Below, in pieces: positions 1-12,850 of a stretch of 64,000 bases of DNA (position 1 is the first letter of the stretch; each line of letters begins with the position of its first letter). A program made the translations under genes and the position numbers. The notes under the pieces were generated by a model. It was not told the DNA's origin, searched no databases, and worked only from the letters and a program-made list of their open reading frames with translations. The stretch comes from Burkholderiales bacterium (GTDB lineage: Bacteria; Pseudomonadota; Gammaproteobacteria; Burkholderiales; Burkholderiaceae_C), in contig JAPLPQ010000054.1 in the NCBI GenBank assembly GCA_026400105.1, forward strand, positions 1-64,000, in the 5' to 3' direction.

Positions 1-458
1 ATCCAGGGGTTGGTCGGCAGGAATTCCACCGAATAGTCGGGCGTGAAGGTCGACAAGGCCTTGGTCCAGAGCACGGCGCTGCGCAGCTCGGTGATCGGCG
101 CGTAGTTGTTGCGCAGCTGCTCGATCACGGCGCGCAGCGTGTGGCCCGAATCGGCCAGGTCATCCACCAGCAGCACGCGACCGGCAATCTGGCCCTTGGG
201 CGTGGTGATGTAGTGCGCGATGTCGAGATGGCCCTGCACCGTGCCGGCTTCGGCGCGGTAGGAGCTGGTCGACATGATGGCCAGCGGCACGTCGAAGACG
301 CGCGACAGGATGTCACCCGGGCGCATGCCACCGCGCGCGAGGCAGAGGATGGTGTCGAATTCCCAGCCGGATTGGTGAACCTGGATCGCGAGCCGTTCGA
401 TCAAGCCGTGGTATTCGTCGTCCGTGACATAGAGGTGTTTGCCGTCTTCGCTCAGCAT
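1..458 (-). CDS. Phosphoribosyltransferase (partial, runs off window start)
   Basis: Minus frame from ATG at 458 reads MLSEDGKHLYVTDDEYHGLIERLA...ILCLARGGMRPGDILSRVF...RVLLVDDLADSGHTL; VLLVDDLADSG is a type I PRPP-binding loop. Next to purA. Confidence 0.8.
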   Translation of the reverse strand, partial: MLSEDGKHLYVTDDEYHGLIERLAIQVHQSGWEFDTILCLARGGMRPGDILSRVFDVPLAIMSTSSYRAEAGTVQGHLDIAHYITTPKGQIAGRVLLVDDLADSGHTLRAVIEQLRNNYAPITELRSAVLWTKALSTFTPDYSVEFLPTNPW

Positions 459-511
459 GTCGGCTCCGCTTCTGCTTGTTTCTTGTAAAGGGTCGGTACG
501 GAATGGGTGCG

Positions 512-533
512 AAAAAGCGGCCCCAAGGGCCGC
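512..533 (-). terminator. Rho-independent terminator after purA
   Basis: Perfect 7-bp stem GCGGCCC-CAA-GGGCCGC (517-533) followed on the minus strand by T5. Confidence 0.6.
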
Positions 534-547
534 CTTTTCACCTCACA

Positions 548-1963
<1,416 letters not shown>

Positions 1964-3124
1964 TCAGGCTGCCAGGGGCTGCACCAGCCACGCGCCGTCT
2001 TGCGCGACCAGCGCGCGGTTGCAATGGAACTCGTCCACTTCATGTTCATGGCCCGGCAGGACGCAGACCACGGTTTCGCCGGCTGCACGCAGACCGGCAA
2101 TGGCGGCGCGCAGGCCGGGCTCCGATCCCCAGGGGGCCCGGATCGCGGCTTGCAGCGCCGGTGCGGCGGCTGCCGACACCAGTTCCTTCAAGTCCAGACT
2201 GAAGCCGACGGCCGGACGCTTGCGCCCGAACACGCCGCCGACTTCGTCGTAGCGGCCGCCACGCACCAGCTCCTGCAGGCGGCCAGCCTGGCCGCCGAAG
2301 AGCGAGAAGCGCACGCCGGTGTAGTAGGCGTAGCCGCGCAGGTCGGCCAGGTCGAACGACAGGTTGGCGCCCGACAGCTGGTCGGCCAGCCAGCGCAGGT
2401 CGCCCAGCGCACGCTCGAGCAAGGGGCTCGGGCGCAGGCGGCGGGCCGCCTCGGCCAGGATTTCCGGGCCACCATAGAGTTCGGGCAGGGCCAGCAGGCT
2501 GGCTCGCACCTCGGCCGGCAGCTCGCGGCTCAACAGGTCGAGCTCGGCGCTGTTCTTGGCTGCCAGCGCGGCGTGGATGCGGGCGACCGCGGCCGGCTCC
2601 AGCGCCAGGCCAGCCAGCAGCGAGTCGACGATGCGCACGTCGCCCAGGTCGATGGTCTGCTGCTGCAGGCCGGCGGCGGCCAGGCTGGCTTGCGCGAGCT
2701 CGAGGATCTCGAGGTCGGCTTCGCGGCCGGCGTGACCGTAGATCTCGGCGCCGAGCTGCAGCGGCTCGCGCGTGCCGAAGGGCCGGTCGACGCGGGCATG
2801 CAGCACCGGGCCGCAATAGCACAGGCGCGTCAGGCCCTTGCGATTGAGCAGATGGGCATCGATGCGCGCGACCTGCGGCGTCGTGTCGGCGCGCAAGCCC
2901 AGCGAGCGGCCCGACAGCTGGTCGACCAGCTTGAAGGTCTGCAGATCGAGCGCTTCACCGGTGCCGGTCAGCAGGGAGTCAAGGTGCTCGATCATCGGGG
3001 GGATGACGAGCTCGTAGCCGTAGGCGCGCGCGGTATCGAGCAGCGCCCGGCGCAGGTCTTCGATATGCCTGGCCTCGGAGGGCAGGACGTCGGCGATTTG
3101 ATCCGGCAGTAGCCAGGCAGACAT
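1964..3124 (-). CDS. hisZ: ATP phosphoribosyltransferase regulatory subunit
   Basis: 386 aa, HisRS-like catalytic fold without the anticodon-binding domain ([21 protein letters not shown]...); between hflC and purA as is usual in betaproteobacteria. Confidence 0.9.
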   Translation of the reverse strand: MSAWLLPDQIADVLPSEARHIEDLRRALLDTARAYGYELVIPPMIEHLDSLLTGTGEALDLQTFKLVDQLSGRSLGLRADTTPQVARIDAHLLNRKGLTRLCYCGPVLHARVDRPFGTREPLQLGAEIYGHAGREADLEILELAQASLAAAGLQQQTIDLGDVRIVDSLLAGLALEPAAVARIHAALAAKNSAELDLLSRELPAEVRASLLALPELYGGPEILAEAARRLRPSPLLERALGDLRWLADQLSGANLSFDLADLRGYAYYTGVRFSLFGGQAGRLQELVRGGRYDEVGGVFGRKRPAVGFSLDLKELVSAAAAPALQAAIRAPWGSEPGLRAAIAGLRAAGETVVCVLPGHEHEVDEFHCNRALVAQDGAWLVQPLAA

Positions 3125-3143
3125 GGGGGTATCGGGAGCTGTT

Positions 3144-3180
3144 AAAAAAGGGATTTTACCGGGTGCAGCGAGGCACCCGG
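3144..3180 (-). terminator. Hairpin downstream of hflC
   Basis: Perfect 8-bp stem CCGGGTGC/GCACCCGG (3159-3166/3173-3180); on the minus strand followed by TAAAATCCCTTTTTT, so the U-run is offset. Confidence 0.4.
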
Positions 3181-3192
3181 CAAGAGGAACGC

Positions 3193-4089
3193 TCAGCGCG
3201 CTGCGGCGGCCGATCCGCTCGAGCGCATGGCCTTGAAGAATTCGCTCGACGGGTCGAGCACCAGCATGTCGGACTTGTTGGCGAAGCTGGCCTTGTAGGC
3301 CTCGAGGCTGCGATAGAACTGGGCGAAGGCCGGGTCCTTGCCGAAGGCCTGGGCATAGAGCCGGGATGCCTCGGCATCGCCCTCGCCCTTGATCTTCTGC
3401 GCATCGCGGAAGGCCTGCGCCACCAGCACCTCGCGCTGACGGTCGGCGTCGGCGCGGATCTTCTCGCCGTCGGCCGAACCGGTCGAGCGCAGCTCGTTGG
3501 CGACCCGCTTGCGCTCGGCCTCCATCCGGTCGTAGACCGACTTGGTGATGGTCTCGGCGTAATCGACCCGGGTGATGCGGACATCGACCACGTCCATGCC
3601 CCAGGGCTTGTCGGCACCGCGCACGGCCGCGAGCACCTCGCGCTTGACGTCGGCCATCAGCTGCTCGCGCTGGCTCGACAGCAGCTCCTTGACGGTGCGC
3701 TTGTTGACTTCCTGCTGGAAGCTGTTGCGCACCACGCGCTTGAGCTGGTCGGTGCCGGCGCGCTCGTCGAGGCCGACGTTGCGGATATAGGCCTGCGGGT
3801 CGGAGATGCGCCAGCGCACATACCAGTCGATCACGACGCGCTGCTTCTCGGCCGTCAGCGTCGGCTCGGTGTCGCTGCTTTTCAGCGTGAGCAGGCGCTT
3901 GTCGACATAGGAGACGTTCTGGAACGGCGGCGGCAGCTTGACATGCAGGCCCGGCTCGGTGATCACGCTCTTGATCTGGCCCAGCGCATAGACCACGCCG
4001 AACTGGCGCTGATCGACCACGAAGAGCATCGAGCTGGCCAGCGCAACCGCCACCAGCAGGGAAGACAGGATGAATCCGATTCTGTTCAT
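3193..4089 (-). CDS. hflC: Protease modulator HflC
   Basis: SPFH/prohibitin-domain protein [40 protein letters not shown] at 4089 preferred over the longer ORF. Confidence 0.93.
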   Translation of the reverse strand: MNRIGFILSSLLVAVALASSMLFVVDQRQFGVVYALGQIKSVITEPGLHVKLPPPFQNVSYVDKRLLTLKSSDTEPTLTAEKQRVVIDWYVRWRISDPQAYIRNVGLDERAGTDQLKRVVRNSFQQEVNKRTVKELLSSQREQLMADVKREVLAAVRGADKPWGMDVVDVRITRVDYAETITKSVYDRMEAERKRVANELRSTGSADGEKIRADADRQREVLVAQAFRDAQKIKGEGDAEASRLYAQAFGKDPAFAQFYRSLEAYKASFANKSDMLVLDPSSEFFKAMRSSGSAAAAR

Positions 4090-4108
4090 ATTCTGGTCCT
4101 CAGGGCCT

Positions 4109-5446
4109 TCAGCGGACGTCGCGGTCGCGCGAGCGATCGCTCTCGCGGCTGCGCGAGGCTGCTGCGCCCGCGTTCGCCGGCGAACCATTGGAAGCAGCAG
4201 CGGGCGCCGGAGCGGCCACCGTCGCGGCTGGCTCGGCATGGCCGCTCAGCTGCATGACCTTGTCGAGCGGCAGATACAGCATGTTCGAGCCCTGCTTGGT
4301 ATCGACCAGCACCTTGCTGACGTTGCCGTAGACCTGCTGCATCGTGTCCAGATACATGCGCTCGCGCGTGACCTGCGGTGCCTTGGCGTATTCGGCCTGC
4401 ACCAGGCGGAAGCGCTGGGCATCGCCCTCGGCTTGCGCGACGATGCGGGCCTTGTAGCCTTCGGCTTCCTCGAACAGGCGCGAGGCCGTGCCCTTGGCGC
4501 GCGGCACCACCTCGTTGGCGTAGGCCTCGGCCTCGTTCTTCGAGCGCTCGCGCTCCTGGCCGGCTTTCAGCACATCGTCAAAGGCGGCCTGCACCTCCAG
4601 CGGCGGACGCACGCCGCCTTGCTGCAGGTTGATGCCGACGACCTCGATGCCGATCTCGTAGCGGTCCAGGATGGCTTGCATCAGGGTGCGCACGCGCGGA
4701 CCGATCTGGTCGCGCTCCTCGGCCAGTGCCGCATCCATCTTCATCTTGCCCACCACCTCGCGCACGGCGGTCTCGGCGGCCTTGCGCACCGCGTCCTCGG
4801 GGTCGCGGCTGTTGAACAGGAAGGCACGCGCGTCGCTCAGGCGGTACTGGACCGCGAACTTGATCTCGACGATGTTCTCGTCCTCGGTCAGCATGGCCGA
4901 CTCGCGCAGGCCGGTGGCGCGCATGACGGCGTCGCCGCCGACATCGACCGAGCGGATCTGGGTCGCGTTGACGGTTTCGTGGCGCTGGATCGGATAAGGC
5001 AGGCGCCAGTTGAAGCCGGCGCCAACCGTGCCCTGGTAGCGGCCGAACTGGGTGATGACGGCCTGCTGGCCTTCCTGCACGATGAAGAAGCCGGTCCCGA
5101 GCCAGACCAGCAGCAGACCGCCAGCGATCACGCCCACGCCGATGCCGGTGCCCTTCGGTCCGGGCTTGAAGCCCGGGAACTGGCCACCCGGCTTGCCACC
5201 GCCTGCGCCGCCGCCGCCGCCACCGAACAGACCCGACAGCTTGCGGTTGAAGTCCTGCCAGAGTTCGTCGAGGTCGGGCGGCCCCTGGTTCGGACCGGCC
5301 GGACGCTTGGAGCGCTGTTCCTCGCCGGAGCCACCGGCATCGGGCTTGCTCTCGTCACCACGGCCCCAGCGGGGATCGTTGAGGTTGAACATGCCCTTGA
5401 GCCGGTCCCAGCGGACCGCACGCAGGCTCAACAAATTGAAGTTCAT
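4109..5446 (-). CDS. hflK: FtsH protease activity modulator HflK
   Basis: Gly-rich N-terminus then TM and SPFH domain; starts MNFNLLSLRAVRWDRLKGMFNLNDPRWGRG. Confidence 0.93.
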   Translation of the reverse strand: MNFNLLSLRAVRWDRLKGMFNLNDPRWGRGDESKPDAGGSGEEQRSKRPAGPNQGPPDLDELWQDFNRKLSGLFGGGGGGAGGGKPGGQFPGFKPGPKGTGIGVGVIAGGLLLVWLGTGFFIVQEGQQAVITQFGRYQGTVGAGFNWRLPYPIQRHETVNATQIRSVDVGGDAVMRATGLRESAMLTEDENIVEIKFAVQYRLSDARAFLFNSRDPEDAVRKAAETAVREVVGKMKMDAALAEERDQIGPRVRTLMQAILDRYEIGIEVVGINLQQGGVRPPLEVQAAFDDVLKAGQERERSKNEAEAYANEVVPRAKGTASRLFEEAEGYKARIVAQAEGDAQRFRLVQAEYAKAPQVTRERMYLDTMQQVYGNVSKVLVDTKQGSNMLYLPLDKVMQLSGHAEPAATVAAPAPAAASNGSPANAGAAASRSRESDRSRDRDVR

Positions 5447-5474
5447 GTAGGTTTTGGCTTGCGGTGGAAATAGG

Positions 5475-6659
5475 CTATTGTGCCGAATCCTCGAGGCCGT
5501 CGCCGCTTTCGGGAGACTCGGGCTGGCGGGCACCGAAACGGGCACGCACCCGCTCGGCCAGCAGGCCGCGCAGATCGGACAGCCCGTCGCCGGTGTGCGC
5601 GCTCAGGAAGATGCGCGGCACCGTCTGGCCGTCGAGCTCGATCTGGTCGACGCGCTGCAGCGGCTGGCGTTCGGGCTCGACCGCGTCGAGCTTGTTGAAG
5701 ACCAGGATCTGCGGCAGGTCGTCGGCACCGATCTCGCGCAGCACCCGCATCACCTCGGTGATCTGCTCGGGATGGTCGGGGTTGGACGCGTCGACCACAT
5801 GCAGCAGCAAGTCGGCGTCGCGCGCCTCCTGCAGCGTGGCGGCAAAGGCCTCGACCAGGCCATGCGGCAGGTCGCGGATGAAGCCCACCGTGTCGGACAG
5901 CGACACCGTGCGCTCGACCTCGCCCAGGTAGAGCTGGCGCGTCGTGGTGTCGAGCGTCGCGAACAGCTGGTCGGCCGCATAGGCGCGCGCCTTGACCAGC
6001 GCGTTGAAGATCGAGGACTTGCCGGCGTTGGTGTAGCCGACCAGCGAGATCGTGAAGGTCTCGCGCCGCTCGCGCTGGCGCCGCTGCGTGCTGCGCTGGC
6101 GCTTGACCTTCTCCAGTCGCTCGCGGGTGCGCTTGATCGAATCGCCGATCATGCGGCGGTCAAGCTCGATCTGGGTCTCGCCCGGGCCGCCACGCATGCC
6201 GATGCCGCCGCTCTGGCGCTCGAGGTGGGACCAGCGCCGCACCAGGCGGGTGCTCAGGTATTGCAGGCGCGCGAGCTCGACTTGCAGCTTGCCCTCGTGG
6301 CTGCGCGCGCGCTGGGCAAAGATCTCGAGGATCAGCAGGGTGCGGTCGTTGACCGGCAGCCCCATGTGACGCTCGAGGTTGCGCTGCTGCGACGGGCTCA
6401 ACGCCTGGTCGAACAGGATTTCGGTCGCGCCATGGCCCAGCGCCAACGCCTTGATCTCGTCGGCCTTGCCGGAACCGATGAACAGGGCCGGATCGGGGGC
6501 GCGCCGCTTGCAGGCGACCCGGTCAACGACACGGTAGCCGGCGGTCTCGGCGAGCTGGGCCAGCTCCTCGAGTTCGGCGTCGAAATGCGGCAGGCCCAGG
6601 TCGACTCCTACGAGCACGACGCCGGGCAGCGCGGCAGGGGATTTCTGACTGTCGTTCAA
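5475..6659 (-). CDS. hflX: GTPase HflX
   Basis: GYTNAGKSS P-loop, DTVGFI, NKLD; N-terminal HflX domain. Confidence 0.95.
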   Translation of the reverse strand: MNDSQKSPAALPGVVLVGVDLGLPHFDAELEELAQLAETAGYRVVDRVACKRRAPDPALFIGSGKADEIKALALGHGATEILFDQALSPSQQRNLERHMGLPVNDRTLLILEIFAQRARSHEGKLQVELARLQYLSTRLVRRWSHLERQSGGIGMRGGPGETQIELDRRMIGDSIKRTRERLEKVKRQRSTQRRQRERRETFTISLVGYTNAGKSSIFNALVKARAYAADQLFATLDTTTRQLYLGEVERTVSLSDTVGFIRDLPHGLVEAFAATLQEARDADLLLHVVDASNPDHPEQITEVMRVLREIGADDLPQILVFNKLDAVEPERQPLQRVDQIELDGQTVPRIFLSAHTGDGLSDLRGLLAERVRARFGARQPESPESGDGLEDSAQ

Positions 6660-6665
6660 GGAGGA

Positions 6666-6920
6666 TCAGGCAGCAGCGACAGGCTGATCAGGCGCGGCAG
6701 CGCTGAACTGGACCGGACGGCCCGGAACGATGGTGGAGATCGCGTGCTTGTAGACCATCTGGGTCACGGTGTTGCGCAGCAGCACGACATACTGGTCAAA
6801 GGACTCGATCTGGCCTTGCAGCTTGATTCCGTTGACCAGGTAAATCGACACCGGCACGTGCTCGCGGCGCAGCTGGTTCAGGAAAGGATCTTGCAAGAGT
6901 TGGCCTTTGTTATTGCTCAC
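6666..6920 (-). CDS. hfq: RNA chaperone Hfq
   Basis: [49 protein letters not shown]...[11 protein letters not shown] start at 6920 with GGAG SD preferred over the TTG at 6938 used by the ORF track. Confidence 0.95.
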   Translation of the reverse strand: MSNNKGQLLQDPFLNQLRREHVPVSIYLVNGIKLQGQIESFDQYVVLLRNTVTQMVYKHAISTIVPGRPVQFSAAAPDQPVAAA

Positions 6921-7003
6921 GATATGCTCCGTGTTCAAAAGAGTTGAGGGATGGCGACCTTACCACAGCCCGCCCGCTTCCTGCGGGCCGGCGGCGGCTG
7001 GGG

Positions 7004-8332
7004 TCATTCGTCGTAGGGGTTGGCCGCGGTCTTGAACTCGATGCGCAGCGGCGTGCCGACCAGGTCGAACGCCTTGCGGAAACGGCCCTCGAGGAAGCGC
7101 TTGTAGGCGTTGTCGACGTTGTCGAGCGAGTTGCCGTGGATCACGATCACCGGCGGGTTCATGCCGCCCTGGTGCGCATAGCGCATCTTGGGCCGGTACA
7201 TGCCGCCGCGCTTGGGCGCCTGCAGCACGATCGACTCCTGCAGCAGACGGGTCAGCAACGGCGTCGGCATCTTGACCATGGCCGAGGCGTAGGCCTTGGC
7301 GATCGAGCCCCAGAGCGGACCGATGCCCTGGCGCTTCTTGGCCGAGATCATGTGCAGCGGCGCGAACTTCAGGAAGCCGAGCCGGCTCTCGATCGAGCGT
7401 TGCAGCGTCTCGCGCTGGTAGCTGTCGATCGCGTCCCACTTGTTGATCGCCAGCACCACGGCGCGACCGCTCTCGAGCGCGAAGCCCGCGATATGCGCAT
7501 CCTGGTCGGTCACGCCTTCGGTCGCGTCGAGCAGCAGCAGCACGACATGGGCGTTCTCGATCGCCTGCAGCGTCTTGACGACCGAGAACTTCTCGATCGC
7601 CTCGAAGACCCGGCCCTTGCGGCGCAGGCCGGCGGTGTCGATCAGCTCGAACTTCTGGCCGTTGCGCTCGAACGGGACCGAGATCGCGTCGCGCGTCGTG
7701 CCCGGCATGTCGAAGGCGACCAGGCGCTCCTCGCCCAGCCAGGCATTGATCAGCGTCGACTTGCCGACGTTGGGCCGACCGGCGACGGCCAGCTTGATCA
7801 CGCTCTCGTCGGGCGCGACGGCTTCTTCCTCGTCGGGCCAGGACAGCTTGTCGAGCGCCGCCTCGAGCATCGGGCGCACGCCCTGGCCATGCGCGGCCGA
7901 AACCGGCAGCACCTCGCCCAGGCCGAGCTCGTAGAACTCGACCAGTTGCGAGCCCTCCTTCATGCCTTCGGCCTTGTTGGCCACCAGCAGCGTCGGCTTG
8001 TTGAGCCGGCGCAGGTAGTTGGCGATGTCGTGGTCCTGCGCGCTCAGGCCGCCACGGGCGTCGAGCACGAACACGACGACGTCGGACTCGGCGACTGCCT
8101 GCTGGGTCTGCTTGGCCATCTCCTTGAAGATGCCGCTACCGGCATCGGGCTCGAAGCCGCCGGTGTCGATCACGATGAATTCGCGCTTGCCCAGACGGGC
8201 GTTGCCGTAGTGGCGGTCGCGCGTCAGGCCGGGAAAGTCGGCGACGATGGCGTCGCGCGTCTTGGTCAGGCGGTTGAAAAGGGTGGATTTGCCGACGTTG
8301 GGTCGGCCCACCAGGGCGATCACAGGTTTCAT
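7004..8332 (-). CDS. der: Ribosome biogenesis GTPase Der
   Basis: Two tandem G domains ([26 protein letters not shown]); [17 protein letters not shown] start at 8332. Confidence 0.96.
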   Translation of the reverse strand: MKPVIALVGRPNVGKSTLFNRLTKTRDAIVADFPGLTRDRHYGNARLGKREFIVIDTGGFEPDAGSGIFKEMAKQTQQAVAESDVVVFVLDARGGLSAQDHDIANYLRRLNKPTLLVANKAEGMKEGSQLVEFYELGLGEVLPVSAAHGQGVRPMLEAALDKLSWPDEEEAVAPDESVIKLAVAGRPNVGKSTLINAWLGEERLVAFDMPGTTRDAISVPFERNGQKFELIDTAGLRRKGRVFEAIEKFSVVKTLQAIENAHVVLLLLDATEGVTDQDAHIAGFALESGRAVVLAINKWDAIDSYQRETLQRSIESRLGFLKFAPLHMISAKKRQGIGPLWGSIAKAYASAMVKMPTPLLTRLLQESIVLQAPKRGGMYRPKMRYAHQGGMNPPVIVIHGNSLDNVDNAYKRFLEGRFRKAFDLVGTPLRIEFKTAANPYDE

Positions 8333-9471
8333 TCGGGGCGCCAGGCGTAGAGAACGCCCTTGCGTGTCAGGGCCAGCAGGTTTTGACCCGCCAGCAGGGG
8401 GGCGGAGACAATGGCCGAGCCATCGGTCTCCAGTCGATTCAGCAGCTTGCCGTCCTCGCGAGCGAGCACATGCACATAGCCCTGGGCGTCGCCGATCGCG
8501 ATCGAACGGCCAGCCATCAGCGGGGCGCTCAGGCCACGGTTCAGCAGCAGGTCGGATTGCCACTGGACATCACCGTTGTCGAGTTTCCAGGCCAGCAGGC
8601 GACCGTTGCTTTCGGCACCGTAGACGCGGTCGCCATCGGCGGCCAGGCCGACAGCGCCGTTGGCCGGCTTGGTCCAGCGCAGCGCGCCGCGCTGGGCGTC
8701 GACGCAGCCGACGGCCGACTGGAAGGCGCGCACGCAGACATTGCCTTGCACGCGGGCCGCCGGACCGACCAGGTCGAGCAGGCGTTCGATTTCGTTGACG
8801 CCGCGCGTGGACGCGACCGGGACCTCCCAGCGCGGCTGGCCGTTGCCCGGATTGAGGCCGCTCAGGCGCGCGCCCATGCCGGCCACCAGGGTATCGCCGA
8901 CCGCCAGCAGCACGCCGGGCTGCTGCAGCACCAGCGGCTCGGTGCCGCGCGCGGCCTGGGTCCAGAGCCTGGCGCCGTTGCTCGCGTCATAGGCCGAGAC
9001 GCTGCGGTCGCCCGCCAGCACGAAGACGCGACGACCGGCCACCAGCGGCGCGCTGAAGGCGCGCGCAGGCAGACGCACGCGCCACTGCACCTTGCCCAGC
9101 GCGATGGCGACGAGCTCGTTGTCCTGGGTCACGACCGCCGCAGTTTCACCGTCGTAGCCGACACCGGCCGAGACTGGCGTGCCGAGCTCGCTGCGCCAGC
9201 GCTCGCTGCCGCTCTCGGCATCGAGCACCAGCACCCGGCCTGCGGCGCTGACCAGCGCCAGTTCGCGCCCGACCAGGGCCGGCACCGATTGCGGCGCGGG
9301 CGCACCGAGCTGGACCTTCCAGGCCTGGCGGGCTGGCAGGCTGGAATCGAAGGACTTCAGCGCGGCGGGCTTGGGCTTGGTCGGACTGGAAGAGCAGCCG
9401 GCCAGGGCCAGCAGGACCGCAGCGGTGGCGACGGCAAGGCGCGGGGTGGCGCGACTGAGGCTGAACGTCAC
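8329..9471 (-). CDS. bamB: Outer membrane protein assembly factor BamB
   Basis: Lipoprotein signal ([10 protein letters not shown]) and PQQ-like beta-propeller repeats; 4-nt overlap with der. Confidence 0.93.
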   Translation of the reverse strand: MTFSLSRATPRLAVATAAVLLALAGCSSSPTKPKPAALKSFDSSLPARQAWKVQLGAPAPQSVPALVGRELALVSAAGRVLVLDAESGSERWRSELGTPVSAGVGYDGETAAVVTQDNELVAIALGKVQWRVRLPARAFSAPLVAGRRVFVLAGDRSVSAYDASNGARLWTQAARGTEPLVLQQPGVLLAVGDTLVAGMGARLSGLNPGNGQPRWEVPVASTRGVNEIERLLDLVGPAARVQGNVCVRAFQSAVGCVDAQRGALRWTKPANGAVGLAADGDRVYGAESNGRLLAWKLDNGDVQWQSDLLLNRGLSAPLMAGRSIAIGDAQGYVHVLAREDGKLLNRLETDGSAIVSAPLLAGQNLLALTRKGVLYAWRPE

Positions 9472-9476
9472 GGAAC

Positions 9477-10145
9477 TTACTCCTGGGTGGGGGTGGAGGC
9501 CGGCTCGGGATCAAAGCCGAGCGCATTGAGCTTGGCCTGGACGATGCGGCGGTATTCGGGCGCGCTCGAAAGCCCGTCCCAGGCGCTGCGGTAGGCAGTG
9601 CGCGCCGCGTCGGACTGGCCCTGGGCCTGCAGCACATCGCCACGGCGATCGGCCAGCAGCGGGGCGAATTCGGGGCTGGCCTTGAAGTCCAGCGTCTTGA
9701 GCGCGCGCTCGTAGTCCTTGGCCTCGAGTTCGAGGCCGGCCAGGCGCAGGCGCGCGACGGCGATCAAGGCCGAATCGGACGACTGGTCGATGACCCAGGC
9801 CAGCGCCTTGCGCGCTTCCTCGACCTTGCCCGCGCCGTGCAGCGAACTGGCAGCCAGCAGACCGGCCTGCTGGCCCTGCTGGGCGCGGCCGGCCTTGGCC
9901 TGCACATCGGCCCAGACGCGCTGGACCTTGTCGGCTTCGCCGGCCTGGACCGCGCGCTCGAGCTCGTCATAGAGCGCGGCCGCTTCCTGGCCCGACTTGC
10001 GCTGCCAGTACTGCCAGCCGTTGAAGGCGGCCAGTCCCGTGAGGGCAGCAATCAGCACCCAGCTGATCAGGTTGCCGTACTGGGACCAGAAATGTTTGAA
10101 ATTGGCGAGCTGTTCCTGCTCTTCCAGGTCGAGATGGGCGGCCAT
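9477..10145 (-). CDS. YfgM-family TPR protein
   Basis: MAAHLDLEEQEQLANFKHFWSQYGNLISWVLIAALTGLAAFNGWQYWQ; located between hisS and bamB. Confidence 0.88.
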   Translation of the reverse strand: MAAHLDLEEQEQLANFKHFWSQYGNLISWVLIAALTGLAAFNGWQYWQRKSGQEAAALYDELERAVQAGEADKVQRVWADVQAKAGRAQQGQQAGLLAASSLHGAGKVEEARKALAWVIDQSSDSALIAVARLRLAGLELEAKDYERALKTLDFKASPEFAPLLADRRGDVLQAQGQSDAARTAYRSAWDGLSSAPEYRRIVQAKLNALGFDPEPASTPTQE

Positions 10146-10236
10146 GGGCTCAATCGAAAAGGGTGATACGGGAGGGTCCGTCAGGCGGACCCTCGACGGG
10201 CATTGTAGGCCGATGCAGCCGGGGATGCGGCCGCGC

Positions 10237-11532
10237 TCAGGCTTGGCGCAACTGCGCCGCCCATTGCGCGGCCTGCGCCAGCGCGAACTGGGTCTGCTCG
10301 CTGATGGCGCCTGCGCCCTCGCGCAGCGGCTTGACCGCGACCTGACCGGCCTCGAGCTCGCTGGCGCCGAAGATCAGCGCATAGCGCGCGCCGCTGCCAT
10401 CGGCCTTCTTGAATTGCGACTTCATGCTGCCGTGGCCGTCGGCCCCGCCGGCATGCATCTGGACCGAGACGCCAGCAGCGCGCAGCGCGCGCAGCACCGG
10501 CATCACCTGCGGCATGGCCTCGACCTGCGGCACCACCGCATAGCAGTCGGGCACCGGAACGGCCGGCAGCAGGTTTTGCGCCTTGAGCAGTTCGAGAATG
10601 CGCTCGACCCCGAGCGCCCAGCCGACCGCCGGCGCCGGCTTGCCGCCGATCTGCGCGATCAGGCCGTCGTAGCGCCCGCCCGCGCAGACCGTGCCCTGCG
10701 AGCCGAGCGAGGTCGTGACGAACTCGAACACGCTCAGGTTGTAATAGTCCATGCCGCGCACCAGGCGCGGGTTGATGCGGTAGCCGATGCCCTGGGCATC
10801 GAGCAGCGCGCGCAGGCCGTTGAAATGCGCCAGCGACTCCGCGCCCAGGTAGTCCATCAGCTTGGGCGCGCCCTCGACCAGGGCCTGCATGGCCGGGTTC
10901 TTGGTGTCGAGGATACGCAGCGGATTGGTGTAGAGGCGGCGCTTGGCGTCCTCGTCGAGCTGCTCCTGGTGCTGCTCGAGGTAATGGATCAGCGCGGCGC
11001 GGTGCAGCTGGCGCTCGGCCGGCTGGCCCAGGCTGTTGATCTCGAGCGTCACATCGCTCAAGCCCAGCTCGGCCCAGAGGTCGCAGGCCAAGGTGATCTG
11101 CTCGGCGTCGACATCGGGGCCGGCAAAGCCCAGCGCCTCGGAGCCGATCTGGTGGAACTGGCGGTAGCGGCCGCGCTGCGGGCGCTCGTGGCGGAACATC
11201 GGACCCATGTAGTAGAGGCGCTTGGGGCCGTCGTACAGCATGTTGTGCTCGATCGCGGCGCGCACCACGCCGGCGGTCGCCTCGGGGCGCAGGGTCAGCT
11301 GCTCGCCATTGAGCCGGTCCTCGAAGGAGTACATCTCCTTCTCGACGATGTCGGTGACCTCGCCCAGGCCGCGCACGAACAGGCCGGTCGGCTCGACGAT
11401 CGGCGTGCGGATATTGCGGTAGCCGTAGCGGCTCATCAGCGCACGGACCTTGGCTTCGAGCCATTCCCAATGCGCCGATTCGGGCGCCGCGATGTCGTTC
11501 ATGCCTTTGACGGCACTGAGTTTTTCTGCCAT
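10237..11532 (-). CDS. hisS: Histidyl-tRNA synthetase
   Basis: [26 protein letters not shown]...; class II motifs, GGRYDGLI. Confidence 0.96.
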   Translation of the reverse strand: MAEKLSAVKGMNDIAAPESAHWEWLEAKVRALMSRYGYRNIRTPIVEPTGLFVRGLGEVTDIVEKEMYSFEDRLNGEQLTLRPEATAGVVRAAIEHNMLYDGPKRLYYMGPMFRHERPQRGRYRQFHQIGSEALGFAGPDVDAEQITLACDLWAELGLSDVTLEINSLGQPAERQLHRAALIHYLEQHQEQLDEDAKRRLYTNPLRILDTKNPAMQALVEGAPKLMDYLGAESLAHFNGLRALLDAQGIGYRINPRLVRGMDYYNLSVFEFVTTSLGSQGTVCAGGRYDGLIAQIGGKPAPAVGWALGVERILELLKAQNLLPAVPVPDCYAVVPQVEAMPQVMPVLRALRAAGVSVQMHAGGADGHGSMKSQFKKADGSGARYALIFGASELEAGQVAVKPLREGAGAISEQTQFALAQAAQWAAQLRQA

Positions 11533-11569
11533 GGATTCTTTTGCTAAGCTGCTTGCAGGGCGCGCCGGA

Positions 11570-12847
11570 TCAGGCCGGCACGCCGAATTTCTTCTGGATG
11601 TACTGTTCGACGACCTGCTGGAAGTCCTGGGCGATTCCTGCACCGCGCAAGGTCATGGCCTTCTCGCCGTCGATGAAGACCGGCGCCGCTGGCGCCTCGC
11701 CGGTGCCGGGCAGGCTGATGCCGATGTCGGCATGCTTGCTCTCGCCCGGGCCGTTGACGATGCAGCCCATGACCGCCACCTTGAGGTTCTCGACCCCGGG
11801 GTAGCATTCGCGCCAGGCCGGCATCGAGCTGCGCAGGTAGTCGTCGATCTGCTTGGCCAGCTCCTGGAAGGTGGTGCTGGTGGTGCGGCCGCAGCCCGGG
11901 CAGGCCGTCACGCTGGGCACGAAGCTGCGCAGGCCGAGCGCCTGCAGGATCTCCATCGCGACCACGACTTCCTGGGTGCGGGACTCGCCCGGCTGCGGCG
12001 TCAGCGACACGCGGATCGTGTCGCCGATGCCCTGCTGCAACAGCACCGCGAGCGCCGCGCTTGACGCCACCGTGCCCTTGGTGCCCATGCCGGCCTCGGT
12101 CAGGCCCAGGTGCAGCGGATAGTCGCAGCGCTGGTGCAGCTGCTGGTAGACCGCGATCAGGTCCTGCACGCCGCTGACCTTGCACGACAGGATGATGTTC
12201 TCGGGCGCCAGGCCGAGCTCCCCGGCACGCTCGGCCGAACCCAGCGCGGAGGCGATCAGCGCCTCGTACATCACCTGCTTGCCGTCCCAGGGCTGGGCGC
12301 GGCGGGCATTCTCGTCCATCATGCCGGCCAGCAGGTCCTGGTCCAGGCTGCCCCAGTTGACACCGATGCGCACCGGCTTGTTCCAGCGCACGGCGGCTTC
12401 GACCATCTGCGCGAACTGACGATCCTTCTTGTCGCCGCGCCCGACGTTGCCGGGGTTGATGCGGTACTTGGACAGGGCCTGCGCCATGTCCGGGAACTCG
12501 CTCAGCAGCGTGTGGCCGTTGTAGTGGAAGTCGCCGATCAGCGGCACATCAATGCCCATGCGGTCGAGCTGCTCGCGGATATGCGGCACGGCGCGCGCGG
12601 CTTCCTCGTTGTTGACCGTGATCCGGACCAGTTCCGAGCCCGCCAGCGCGAGCTCCTTGACCTGGATCGCGGTGCCGATCACATCGGCAGTGTCGGTGTT
12701 GGTCATCGACTGCACCCGCACCGGCGCGTCGCCGCCGACCGTGACCCGGTTCTCGCCCCAGGCGACCACGCCCTGGCGCGACTTGCGCGGCGGAATACCC
12801 GACAGGACCGGGGGCTGCGACTCAACCGTTGAATGGAATTCGCTCAT
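11570..12847 (-). CDS. ispG: 4-hydroxy-3-methylbut-2-enyl diphosphate synthase (flavodoxin)
   Basis: [14 protein letters not shown]..., Fe-S cysteines CPGCGR and [10 protein letters not shown]. Confidence 0.96.
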   Translation of the reverse strand: MSEFHSTVESQPPVLSGIPPRKSRQGVVAWGENRVTVGGDAPVRVQSMTNTDTADVIGTAIQVKELALAGSELVRITVNNEEAARAVPHIREQLDRMGIDVPLIGDFHYNGHTLLSEFPDMAQALSKYRINPGNVGRGDKKDRQFAQMVEAAVRWNKPVRIGVNWGSLDQDLLAGMMDENARRAQPWDGKQVMYEALIASALGSAERAGELGLAPENIILSCKVSGVQDLIAVYQQLHQRCDYPLHLGLTEAGMGTKGTVASSAALAVLLQQGIGDTIRVSLTPQPGESRTQEVVVAMEILQALGLRSFVPSVTACPGCGRTTSTTFQELAKQIDDYLRSSMPAWRECYPGVENLKVAVMGCIVNGPGESKHADIGISLPGTGEAPAAPVFIDGEKAMTLRGAGIAQDFQQVVEQYIQKKFGVPA

Positions 12848-12850
12848 GCT